Assembly (NCBI GenBank): GCA_049646585.1
Contig: JBARWC010000059.1
Coordinates: 1-6,562, forward strand
Direction: 5' to 3'
Source of the DNA: G025836975 sp049646585
Lineage (GTDB): Bacteria; Pseudomonadota; Gammaproteobacteria; Burkholderiales; Burkholderiaceae_B
Length of the DNA stretch: 6,562 bases
In this document: positions 1 to 5,977 of the stretch, piece after piece
How the letters are laid out: each line of letters starts with the position of its first letter
Position numbering within the stretch: position 1 is the stretch's first letter
Program-made: the position numbers and the translations under genes
The notes under the pieces: generated by a model
Databases searched by the model: none
Told to the model about the DNA's origin: nothing
What the model saw: the letters and a program-made list of their open reading frames with translations, nothing else

Positions 1-72
1 CAACTGCTCGGCGCTTGCCGGCAGTGCACCTTTAGGGATGCCTCGGGGTTCCTTCTTTTGCTCTCGTCCCAT
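1..72 (-). CDS. 5' end of an unidentified minus-strand gene, cut by the window edge
   Basis: An open frame starts at ATG (72..70, minus strand) and runs without a stop to the left edge, giving 24 residues that begin MGREQKKEPRGIPKG and continue ALPASAEQL. The start is well supported: AAGGAG lies at 85..80, seven bases before the ATG, the best Shine-Dalgarno match in the window. The visible part is charged and basic (Lys/Arg/Glu-rich), with no signal peptide or membrane segment. I do not recognise the protein. In related Burkholderiales the gene before hisZ is expected to be an hflC-region gene on the same strand as hisZ, so a divergent gene here is unexpected and could belong to an inserted element. 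An IS256-like transposase is one guess, resting only on the compact leader and general look. Confidence applies to this being a real gene start, not to any function. Confidence 0.6.
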   Translation of the reverse strand, partial: MGREQKKEPRGIPKGALPASAEQL

Positions 73-79
73 GGTCTGT

Positions 80-85
80 CTCCTT
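80..85 (-). promoter_or_regulatory. Shine-Dalgarno of the left-edge minus-strand gene
   Basis: On the minus strand the bases read AAGGAG, a full match to the 16S anti-Shine-Dalgarno core, with a 7-nt spacer to the ATG at 72..70. This match is the main reason the short open frame at the left edge is called as a gene. A TATGAT hexamer on the minus strand (98..93) could be its -10 box, but no good -35 lies at the right distance. Confidence 0.6.
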
Positions 86-143
86 CAAGACAATCATAGG
101 CCCGAACACAAAATTACAGACACTCTCGCAAAGCCCGGCCCCC

Positions 144-225
144 GCCACCTCGACGGCGTCAACAGAGCACAAACCCCGCCCCCCGCCACCTCGACGGCGT
201 CAACAGAACACAAACCCCGCCCCCC
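144..225. repeat. two-copy 41-bp direct tandem repeat
   Basis: Two adjacent 41-nt units (144-184 and 185-225) are identical except for one base (G at 167, A at 208). Each unit begins GCCACCTCGACGGCGTCAAC, continues through ACAGARCACAAACCCC and ends in a C-rich run. A degraded partial copy of the unit's end may precede them (about 128-143). There are no spacers between units, so this is a tandem duplication and not a CRISPR array. It lies in the non-coding stretch between the left-edge gene and the hisZ promoter. A GC-rich palindrome, GGCGGCCGCC (228-237), follows directly. Function unknown; copy number could vary between strains. Confidence 0.9.
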
Positions 226-242
226 AAGGCGGCCGCCCCAGT

Positions 243-271
243 TTCACTTATTCAGCGCTATCGTCTATACT
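243..271 (+). promoter_or_regulatory. candidate sigma70 promoter for hisZ
   Basis: A -35-like TTCACT (243-248; four of six to TTGACA) and a -10 TATACT (266-271; five of six to TATAAT) are separated by exactly 17 bp. Transcription would start near 278. It is the best promoter match upstream of hisZ and lies in an AT-richer patch after the C-rich repeats. A terminator-type hairpin lies between this promoter and hisZ, so transcripts from here must read through it to reach the gene. Confidence 0.55.
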
Positions 272-301
272 AACGCGTAAGTTTTGATTATCTTTACCGC
301 A

Positions 302-341
302 AGCGACTTGGCGGGCTTACGCCCCAGGTCGCTTTTTGTTT
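302..341 (+). terminator. intrinsic terminator or attenuator hairpin upstream of hisZ
   Basis: AGCGACTTGG (302-311) pairs with CCAGGTCGCT (324-333) as a 10-bp stem with one G-T pair. A GC-rich inner part can extend it around a TTAC loop. It is followed by TTTTTGTTT (333-341). This is a classical Rho-independent terminator for plus-strand transcription; the reverse direction lacks a comparable T-tract. It may end transcription from upstream, from a gene no longer visible here, or may act as an attenuator or short-RNA terminator for the promoter at 243-271. The sequence cannot separate these options. Confidence 0.75.
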
Positions 342-372
342 GGTCTTTCAAGGTTCTTTTCAGGGCTGCATA

Positions 373-1536
373 ATGTCCAAGTGGTTGTTGCCGGAGAGCC
401 TGGCAGATATTCTGCCGGCTGAAGCCCGCCGCATCGAGGAATTGCGGCGCGATTTGCTGGATCTGTATCGCGCGTATGGTTTCGAGCTGGTGGCTCCGCC
501 CCTGGTCGAGTATCTGGATTCCCTGCTGTCGGGCACGGGCGGCGACCTGAACTTGCGCACCTGCAAGCTGGTCGACCAAATATCGGGCCGCACCCTGGGC
601 GTGCGCGCCGACATGACCCCGCAAGTATCGCGCATCGACGCGCACCTGCTCAACCGCGAAGGCGTCACGCGCTTGTGCTATTGCGGTACCGTCCTGCACG
701 CCAGGCCGGCCGGCCTGCTGTCCGACCGCGAACTGCTGCAGATCGGCGCCGAAATCTTCGGCCATGCCGGCTTCGAAGCCGACATCCAAATCATTGAACT
801 GGCCCTGGAAAGCGTCAAGCGGGCAGGGCTGTTGCAGGCCCGCCTCGACCTGAACCACCCGGGTGTGCTGCGGGCCATCATCGACGCCGACCCCGCGCTT
901 GCCGATCAGGCGGAGGCCATCTTCGACCTGCTCAGCACCAAAGACATTCCCGGCCTGACCGAACTGGGCGCGCGCCTGCCCGAGGTCCGGCCGGAAAGCA
1001 TACAGGCTTTGCTGAAGCTGGCCTCGCTGTACGGCGGCACCGAAGTCATCGCCAAGGCCCGCCAGCAACTGCCGGCCTTGCCGGATCTGCTGGCCGCGCT
1101 GGACGAGCTCGAAGCACTGGTCCGGGCCTTGCCCGAGCACGATTTCAGCGTCGACCTGGCCGATATGGGCAGCGGCTACGGCTATCATTCGGGCGTCGTG
1201 TTTTCCATTTACGCCCAGGGCTGGCATGATGCGCTGGTTCGTGGCGGCCGTTACGACGGCGTGGGCCGGGCCTTTGGCCGTGCGCGGCCGGCCACCGGCT
1301 TCAGCCTGGACTTGCGCAAGCTGTCCTCCGGTCTGCCGCCGGCGCCGCGGGCCACCGCCATACGTGCTCCCTGGGGCACCGATGCCGCGCTGGTCGACGC
1401 CTTGCGCCAACTGCGCAAGGATGGCGAAATCGTGGTGCAGATGCTGCCCGGGCAGTCGCAGCAACTGGATGAATTTACCGTTGATCGAGAACTGGTTCTG
1501 GATGGCGGGGCATGGAAGGTAAGAGCGATACGTTAG
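373..1536 (+). CDS. hisZ: ATP phosphoribosyltransferase regulatory subunit HisZ
   Basis: HisZ is a catalytically inactive paralogue of histidyl-tRNA synthetase. It assembles with the short form of HisG to give active, histidine-feedback-regulated ATP phosphoribosyltransferase, the first enzyme of histidine biosynthesis, in the cytoplasm. The 387-residue product shows the class II synthetase fold markers: an N-terminal segment with LLPESLADILP, motif-2-like RADMTPQ (residues 78-84), a central RELLQIGAEIFG segment, and motif-3-like GGRYDG (291-296) followed by RPATGFSLDL. It ends without the anticodon-binding domain of HisRS, as expected for HisZ. I chose ATG 373 because the protein then begins MSKWLLPE, as in betaproteobacterial HisZ; a TTG at 340 would add 11 residues without support. 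AGGG (362-365) is a modest ribosome-binding site. purA follows after 85 bp on the same strand. hisG is not in this window, so the partner must be encoded elsewhere. Confidence 0.95.
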   Translation: MSKWLLPESLADILPAEARRIEELRRDLLDLYRAYGFELVAPPLVEYLDSLLSGTGGDLNLRTCKLVDQISGRTLGVRADMTPQVSRIDAHLLNREGVTRLCYCGTVLHARPAGLLSDRELLQIGAEIFGHAGFEADIQIIELALESVKRAGLLQARLDLNHPGVLRAIIDADPALADQAEAIFDLLSTKDIPGLTELGARLPEVRPESIQALLKLASLYGGTEVIAKARQQLPALPDLLAALDELEALVRALPEHDFSVDLADMGSGYGYHSGVVFSIYAQGWHDALVRGGRYDGVGRAFGRARPATGFSLDLRKLSSGLPPAPRATAIRAPWGTDAALVDALRQLRKDGEIVVQMLPGQSQQLDEFTVDRELVLDGGAWKVRAIR

Positions 1537-1577
1537 TCCGGCTGGCCGGTCTGTCATACCGCATAAGTTAAACCTAC

Positions 1578-1611
1578 TTTGGCCTTTGCATATTTCGGGC
1601 CGAATTTTTTT
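1578..1611 (+). terminator. weak terminator-like hairpin just before purA
   Basis: TTTGGCC (1578-1584) can pair with GGCCGAA (1598-1604) in a 7-bp stem containing one T-G pair, with a large 13-nt loop. Seven Ts follow (1605-1611). It ends 11 nt before the purA ATG. The long loop makes it weaker than the other two terminators in this window. It could be a leaky terminator after hisZ or a leader element of purA, or the T-rich stretch may simply serve as an unstructured ribosome entry region. Confidence 0.3.
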
Positions 1612-1621
1612 GATACGTGAC

Positions 1622-2917
1622 ATGAGCAAGAATATTGTTGTGATCGGCACCCAGTGGGGTGACGAAGGCAAGGGAAAGATCGTCGACTGGCTGGCTGAAT
1701 CGGCCCAGGGCGTGGTTCGTTTCCAAGGCGGCCATAACGCCGGACATACGCTGTGGATCAATGGCAAGAAGACCATACTGCGCCTGATCCCTTCGGGCAT
1801 CATGCATCCCCACGTTACCTGCTACATCGGCAACGGCGTGGTGCTGTCGCCCGATGCCTTGCTCAAGGAAATCGGCGAGCTTGAAGAAGCCGGCCTGGAC
1901 GTGCGCTCGCGCTTGCAGATTTCTCCCGCTTGCCCGCTCATCCTGCCATACCACATCGCCATCGACCAGGCTCGCGAAGCGCGCAAGGGCGAGGGCAAGA
2001 TAGGCACCACGGGCCGTGGCATAGGCCCGGCCTACGAAGACAAGGTGGGGCGCCGCGCCCTGCGCGTACAAGACCTGTACGACCCCGAGATCTTCAACGA
2101 AAAGCTGGCCGAGACCCTGGACTTCCACAACTTCGTGCTGACCAACTACCTGGGCGGAAAAGCCGTGTCGGCCGACGAGGTGCGCGACCAGGCCATGGCC
2201 CTGGCGCCCGCCATCCAGCCCATGGTGGCCGACGTGTCCAACAATCTGCACATCGCCAAGAAGGCGGGCCACAGGCTGTTGTTTGAAGGCGCTCAAGGTG
2301 CGTTGCTGGACATCGACCACGGCACCTATCCCTTCGTGACCAGCAGCAACTGTATCGCCGGCGCTGCATCGGCCGGCGCGGGCGTCGGCCCGCAGACCCT
2401 GGATTATGTTTTGGGCATTGCCAAGGCCTACACCACGCGTGTCGGCTCGGGCCCGTTCCCCACCGAACTTCTGGACGACACCGGCGCGCGCCTGGCCACC
2501 GTCGGCAAGGAATTCGGTTCGGTCACGGGGCGTCCGCGCCGCTGCGGCTGGTTCGATGGCGCCGCCATGAAGCGTTCAGTCATGATCAACGGCATTTCTG
2601 GCCTATGCATCACCAAGCTCGACGTCCTGGACGGCGTGGAACAACTCAAGATCGGCGTGGGCTATCGCTACAAGGGCGAGTTTCTGGACGTTCTTCCCTA
2701 TGGCGCACACGCCGCCGCGGAAGCCGAGCCCGTGCTTGAAGAAATGGCCGGCTGGTCGGAGTCCACCGTGGGCATCACCGAATACGACAAGCTGCCGGTC
2801 AATGCGCGCCGCTACCTGGAGCGTATTTCCGAAGTGTGCGATGTCGCCATCGACATGGTCTCCACCGGCCCCGACCGCATGGAAACCATTGTGCTCAGGC
2901 ACCCCTTCAACGGCTAA
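1622..2917 (+). CDS. purA: adenylosuccinate synthetase PurA
   Basis: PurA catalyses IMP + aspartate + GTP to adenylosuccinate + GDP + phosphate, the first committed step from IMP to AMP, in the cytoplasm. The 431-residue product has the full family length and all the signatures I looked for: the GTP-binding loop GDEGKGK (residues 13-19, with the catalytic Asp14), GGHNAGHT with the catalytic His42, GTTGRGIGPAYEDK (128-141), RVGSGPFPTE in the second half, the IMP/aspartate-binding SVTGRPRRCGW near residue 300, and TKLDVLDG for guanine recognition. ATG 1622 gives the usual MSKNIVVIGTQWGDEGKGK start; a TTG at 1586 in frame would add 12 residues inside the upstream hairpin and is unlikely. No Shine-Dalgarno is visible before the ATG, which is preceded by a T-rich tract. 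A strong terminator follows 30 bp after the stop, so the gene is the end of its transcript, possibly shared with hisZ. Confidence 0.97.
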   Translation: MSKNIVVIGTQWGDEGKGKIVDWLAESAQGVVRFQGGHNAGHTLWINGKKTILRLIPSGIMHPHVTCYIGNGVVLSPDALLKEIGELEEAGLDVRSRLQISPACPLILPYHIAIDQAREARKGEGKIGTTGRGIGPAYEDKVGRRALRVQDLYDPEIFNEKLAETLDFHNFVLTNYLGGKAVSADEVRDQAMALAPAIQPMVADVSNNLHIAKKAGHRLLFEGAQGALLDIDHGTYPFVTSSNCIAGAASAGAGVGPQTLDYVLGIAKAYTTRVGSGPFPTELLDDTGARLATVGKEFGSVTGRPRRCGWFDGAAMKRSVMINGISGLCITKLDVLDGVEQLKIGVGYRYKGEFLDVLPYGAHAAAEAEPVLEEMAGWSESTVGITEYDKLPVNARRYLERISEVCDVAIDMVSTGPDRMETIVLRHPFNG

Positions 2918-2947
2918 ACCGCCGTCGTCGCGGGCAGGCCGCCAAGG

Positions 2948-2977
2948 GCCGCAGCCTTTCCGGGCTGCGGCTTTTTT
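2948..2977 (+). terminator. Rho-independent terminator of purA
   Basis: GCCGCAGCC (2948-2956) pairs perfectly with GGCTGCGGC (2963-2971), a 9-bp stem around a 6-nt loop, followed directly by six Ts (2972-2977). This is the clearest terminator in the window. It separates the hisZ-purA transcript from the phosphoribosyltransferase gene. A perfect 12-bp palindrome, AGCGGTACCGCT (2980-2991), lies just beyond it. Confidence 0.9.
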
Positions 2978-3031
2978 ACAGCGGTACCGCTTTGCACAGG
3001 GTACGAATCGGGTGTTTCGCCTGGCAAACGC

Positions 3032-3060
3032 TTTTCTCAGCCCGGATAGGGGTTTATCAT
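3032..3060 (+). promoter_or_regulatory. candidate promoter for the phosphoribosyltransferase gene
   Basis: TATCAT (3055-3060; five of six to TATAAT) has a poor -35 candidate, TTTTCT (3032-3037), at 17 bp. The match is only moderate, but the strong terminator at 2948-2977 means the gene at 3107 needs its own promoter within 2978-3106, and this is the best one I see there. Transcription would start near 3067, leaving a leader of about 40 nt. Confidence 0.35.
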
Positions 3061-3106
3061 TACGCTCCTTGCAAATGAAAAACCGAACTAAGGAATCCGC
3101 CGTCTT

Positions 3107-3649
3107 ATGAGCCTGCCTCCGAGCACCGATCGCGACCTTTGGGTCAGCTGGGATCAATACCATGCCCTCATCGAGAAGCTGGCCTTGAACGTCCACGAGT
3201 CCGGATGGCAGTTCGACAAGATCGTGTGCCTGGCGCGCGGCGGGGTGCGGGTGGGCGATGTGATGTCCCGCATCTACGACATGCCGCTGGGCATCCTGGC
3301 CACCAGCAGCTATCGCGAGGCCGCGGGTACGCAGCAGGGCCAACTGGATATTGCCCAGTTCATCACCATTACGCGCGGCACACTGGACGGCAAGGTGTTG
3401 CTGGTGGACGACATGGTCGATACCGGCATGACCTTCAATCGGGTGCGTGAGCACCTGCAGTCGCAGTTTCCCGCGATTACCGAATTGCGGACCGCCGTGC
3501 TGTGGTGGAAGGGGCATTCCCAGGCTTCGCCCGACTATTTTGTCGAAAAGCTGCCGACCAACCCCTGGATACACCAGCCCTTCGAGGACTACGACAGCTT
3601 GCGCCCGCATCAACTGGAAGCCTGGGTACGCAAGGGCGTGCGCAGCTAA
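3107..3649 (+). CDS. purine-type phosphoribosyltransferase (XGPRT/HPRT-like)
   Basis: A 180-residue type I phosphoribosyltransferase. The family transfers the phosphoribosyl group of PRPP to a nitrogenous base; purine (hypoxanthine/xanthine/guanine) salvage is the usual annotation for this short subtype, but the base specificity cannot be read from the sequence. The first PRPP loop is LARGG (residues 42-46). The PRPP-binding signature VLLVDDMVDTGMT (97-109) carries the paired acidic residues D101/D102. A C-terminal PWIHQPFEDYD (153-163) resembles the hood region that closes on the base. ATG 3107 is preceded by AAGGA (3090-3094) at a long 12-nt spacing. A strong terminator separates it from purA, and 129 bp including a new promoter separate it from rpsU, so it is probably transcribed alone. 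Its place next to purA fits a role in purine supply. Confidence 0.88.
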   Translation: MSLPPSTDRDLWVSWDQYHALIEKLALNVHESGWQFDKIVCLARGGVRVGDVMSRIYDMPLGILATSSYREAAGTQQGQLDIAQFITITRGTLDGKVLLVDDMVDTGMTFNRVREHLQSQFPAITELRTAVLWWKGHSQASPDYFVEKLPTNPWIHQPFEDYDSLRPHQLEAWVRKGVRS

Positions 3650-3714
3650 GGCCGCAGCGGGCGGCGTATTGCCGGCCCTTGATAGCGCAAAACGAGCTAT
3701 AAATGCCCGTTTCG

Positions 3715-3723
3715 TGATAGAAT
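3715..3723 (+). promoter_or_regulatory. candidate extended -10 promoter of the rpsU-dnaG-rpoD operon
   Basis: TGATAGAAT combines an extended -10 TGn with TAGAAT (3718-3723; five of six to TATAAT). No good -35 lies 16-18 bp upstream, which an extended -10 can tolerate. Transcription would start near 3730, giving a leader of about 50 nt before rpsU. I see no LexA-type box (CTGT-N8-ACAG) around it, unlike the operon in E. coli. Confidence 0.5.
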
Positions 3724-3778
3724 CCCAGGTTGTCGTTTACCCAATAACTAATTTTTAACCTTCAAGGCTTAAGATTAC

Positions 3779-3991
3779 ATGCCTATCGTTCGTCTGAAAG
3801 AAAACGAGCCCTTCGAAGCCGCACTGCGCCGCTTCAAGCGCACCATCGAAAAAATCGGCCTCTTGACCGAGCTGCGCTCGCGCGAATTTTACGAAAAGCC
3901 CACGGCGGAACGTAAGCGCAAGCATGCAGCGGCCGTCAAGCGCCACTACAAACGCATTCGCAGCCAACAACTGCCTCCGCGTCTGTATTGA
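3779..3991 (+). CDS. rpsU: 30S ribosomal protein S21
   Basis: A 70-residue, very basic protein with the family's full length. The N-terminus MPIVRLKENEPFEAALRRFK and the central REFYEKPTAERKRK match bacterial S21, and it ends in RLY as many S21 proteins do. S21 binds the 30S subunit near the 3' end of 16S rRNA and helps messenger recognition during initiation. ATG 3779 is preceded by AAGG (3764-3767) at 11 nt. It is the first gene of the macromolecular synthesis operon. Its TGA stop (3989-3991) touches the first base of dnaG, leaving no room for the intergenic terminator found between the two genes in E. coli. Confidence 0.97.
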   Translation: MPIVRLKENEPFEAALRRFKRTIEKIGLLTELRSREFYEKPTAERKRKHAAAVKRHYKRIRSQQLPPRLY

Positions 3992-5977
3992 TTGATACCT
4001 GAATCATTTGTTCAGGAACTTCTCGCCCGAGTTGATGTAGTCGACGTCGTCGGGCGATACGTACAGTTGCGCAAGGGCGGGGCCAACCTGCTTGGCCTGT
4101 GCCCCTTCCACAACGAAAAAAGCCCCTCATTCACGGTAAGCCCCACCAAACAGTTCTATCACTGTTTCGGTTGCGGAGCGCATGGCAGCGCCATCTCTTT
4201 CCTGATCGAGCATACCGGGGCCAGCTTTCCCGAGGCAGTCCGCTCACTGGCGGCCAGCGCCGGCATGACCGTGCCCGAAGAACAGCGCAGCCCCAAGCAG
4301 CAGGCCGTCGACCGGCGCCGCAAGGAAGAGGTCTCGCGCCATCAGCAGGCCCTGGACGCGGCCCAGGCGCATTATCAGCGTGAACTCAAGCAGTCCCAGG
4401 CGGCCATACGCTACCTGAAGCAGCGCGGGCTTTCCGGCGAGGTCGCGGCGCGTTTCGGCCTGGGCTGGTCTGGCAACGACCGGCGCGGGCTGGCCGCCGT
4501 TTTTCCTCAATACGAAGACCCCGTCCTGGTCGAATCCGGCCTGGTCATCGAATCGGAAGATGGCCGGCGCTACGACCGCTTCCGGGAACGGGTCATGTTT
4601 CCGATACGCAATACGCGCGGAAGCATCATCGGTTTCGGCGGGCGCATCATAGGCAAGGGCGAGCCCAAATACCTGAACTCGCCCGAGACCAGCCTGTTTT
4701 CCAAAGGCCACGAATTGTACGGGCTATGGGAAGGGCGCGCCGGCATACGCAGCGAAGGCTATGTGCTGGTGGTCGAGGGCTATATGGACGTGGTGGGCCT
4801 GGCGCAGCACGGCCTGTCCAATGCCGTGGCGACGCTGGGCACCGCGACCACGCCTTTTCATATCCAGAAGCTGCTGCGCGCCAGCAGCAAGATCGTATTC
4901 AGTTTCGATGGTGACAAGGCCGGCAGGAAGGCCGCCTGGCGCGCCCTGAACACCTGCCTGCCGCTGGTGCGCGACGACGTTTCCATGCGCTTCCTCTTCC
5001 TGCCCGCCGAGCACGATCCCGATTCCTACATCAAGGAATACGGCGCCGAGGCATTCAAGGCCACCGTCGCCGAGGCCGTACCCTTGTCGCGCTTCATGCT
5101 GGACGAGCTGGCTTCGCGCCACGCCATGGATGAAGCCGAGGGGCGGGCCGCCTGCGTGCATGAAGCCAAGCCTTTGCTGGCCATGCTGCCTGAAAGCACC
5201 TTGCGGGTCCAGATCGAGCGGGAATTCGCCAAGCTGGTCCAGCTGACTCCCGAAGAGCTCGCCCAGATGATGCGCGACCTGCCGGCGCAGGCGCTTCATG
5301 CTCCGTCCGCGCCCGCCGCGACGGAGCATCGCGGCCATACCCCGTATTCGGGCGGAGAAGAGCCGCCGGGCTTCATGGATGTGCCGAGCTTCGATTCCGG
5401 TGCGGAGTACTTCCATCCCGGCGACGCCGAGGAAGGGGGCTACCCCTTGCCCGATTGGCCTGTTTCGGGCGGCCAGGATGCTGCCCGGAGCGGCGGTTTT
5501 CAGGCGAGCGGCGGGACGCGAGGCCCGGGCCGGGGCCAGCGCAAGGTGCGCACGGTAACGCCCATGGCCAAGCGTTTGCTGCGCTTGCTGCTGGCGCACC
5601 CCGAACTGGTCGCCACCCTGGGAGACCAGCAGCTTGAAATCCTGGAGCATGGCCCCCATCTTGTATTGGTACGCGATTTGATCACCCTGGCCAACCTTAG
5701 CGGAGCGCGTCACGCGGGAGCCTTGCTGCAGGCCGCCGACCCCGGGTCGGACCTTCAGGCTGTGCTCGATTCCCTTTCGCCTGAATTGCTTGCCCAGGAA
5801 GACTTGCCCGACCCGCAGGCCGAATGGAACGACGCCTTGCGGCGCATAGAGCTCGAAGCCATCAAGGCCGAGCAGTCCGCGCTGGTGGACGGCGGCATGA
5901 AAGACGAGTTTTCACGTAAAAGGTATCAGGAATTGACGCGACGCATTACGCTGCTGCATAGTGCTGCTTCGCGTTAA
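3992..5977 (+). CDS. dnaG: DNA primase DnaG
   Basis: DnaG synthesises the RNA primers for replication and works with the DnaB helicase at the fork. The 661-residue product has the three expected parts. An N-terminal CHC2 zinc-binding domain has ligands C37, H40, C58 and C61. The polymerase core contains EPKYLNSPETSLFSKG (from residue 224) and the TOPRIM catalytic motifs EGYMD (E262) and DGDKAG (D306, D308). A C-terminal helicase-binding region begins near 521. Between core and C-terminus lies a Gly/Pro/Ala/acidic low-complexity linker (about 431-520), which largely explains why it is about 80 residues longer than E. coli DnaG. The start is TTG at 3992, directly after the rpsU stop: it gives the family N-terminus IPESFVQELLARVDVVDVVG, and the next in-frame methionine falls after the zinc domain. 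No Shine-Dalgarno is visible, so translational coupling to rpsU is likely. Confidence 0.96.
   Translation: MIPESFVQELLARVDVVDVVGRYVQLRKGGANLLGLCPFHNEKSPSFTVSPTKQFYHCFGCGAHGSAISFLIEHTGASFPEAVRSLAASAGMTVPEEQRSPKQQAVDRRRKEEVSRHQQALDAAQAHYQRELKQSQAAIRYLKQRGLSGEVAARFGLGWSGNDRRGLAAVFPQYEDPVLVESGLVIESEDGRRYDRFRERVMFPIRNTRGSIIGFGGRIIGKGEPKYLNSPETSLFSKGHELYGLWEGRAGIRSEGYVLVVEGYMDVVGLAQHGLSNAVATLGTATTPFHIQKLLRASSKIVFSFDGDKAGRKAAWRALNTCLPLVRDDVSMRFLFLPAEHDPDSYIKEYGAEAFKATVAEAVPLSRFMLDELASRHAMDEAEGRAACVHEAKPLLAMLPESTLRVQIEREFAKLVQLTPEELAQMMRDLPAQALHAPSAPAATEHRGHTPYSGGEEPPGFMDVPSFDSGAEYFHPGDAEEGGYPLPDWPVSGGQDAARSGGFQASGGTRGPGRGQRKVRTVTPMAKRLLRLLLAHPELVATLGDQQLEILEHGPHLVLVRDLITLANLSGARHAGALLQAADPGSDLQAVLDSLSPELLAQEDLPDPQAEWNDALRRIELEAIKAEQSALVDGGMKDEFSRKRYQELTRRITLLHSAASR

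Noticed and set aside
144..225. Possible CRISPR array
   Set aside because: Only two units, directly adjacent with no spacers, and no cas genes in the window.
38..280. 80-residue plus-strand open frame over the left non-coding region
   Set aside because: It has no ribosome-binding site, runs antisense to the better-supported minus-strand gene start, and most of its length is the translated 41-bp repeat.
265..1803. 512-codon minus-strand open frame opposite hisZ and the start of purA
   Set aside because: It is an antisense shadow of high-GC coding sequence; hisZ and purA on the other strand have clear family motifs.
2603..3613. 336-codon minus-strand open frame across the purA end and the phosphoribosyltransferase
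   Set aside because: It spans two recognised genes, a terminator and a promoter region in antisense, and shows no family resemblance.
3650..3682. Possible terminator after the phosphoribosyltransferase (GGGCGGC...GCCGGCCC)
   Set aside because: The stem needs a bulge and is not followed by a T-tract.
3679..3703. TTGATA plus TATAAA as a promoter for rpsU
   Set aside because: The spacer is only 13 bp, too short for sigma70; the extended -10 downstream is a better candidate.
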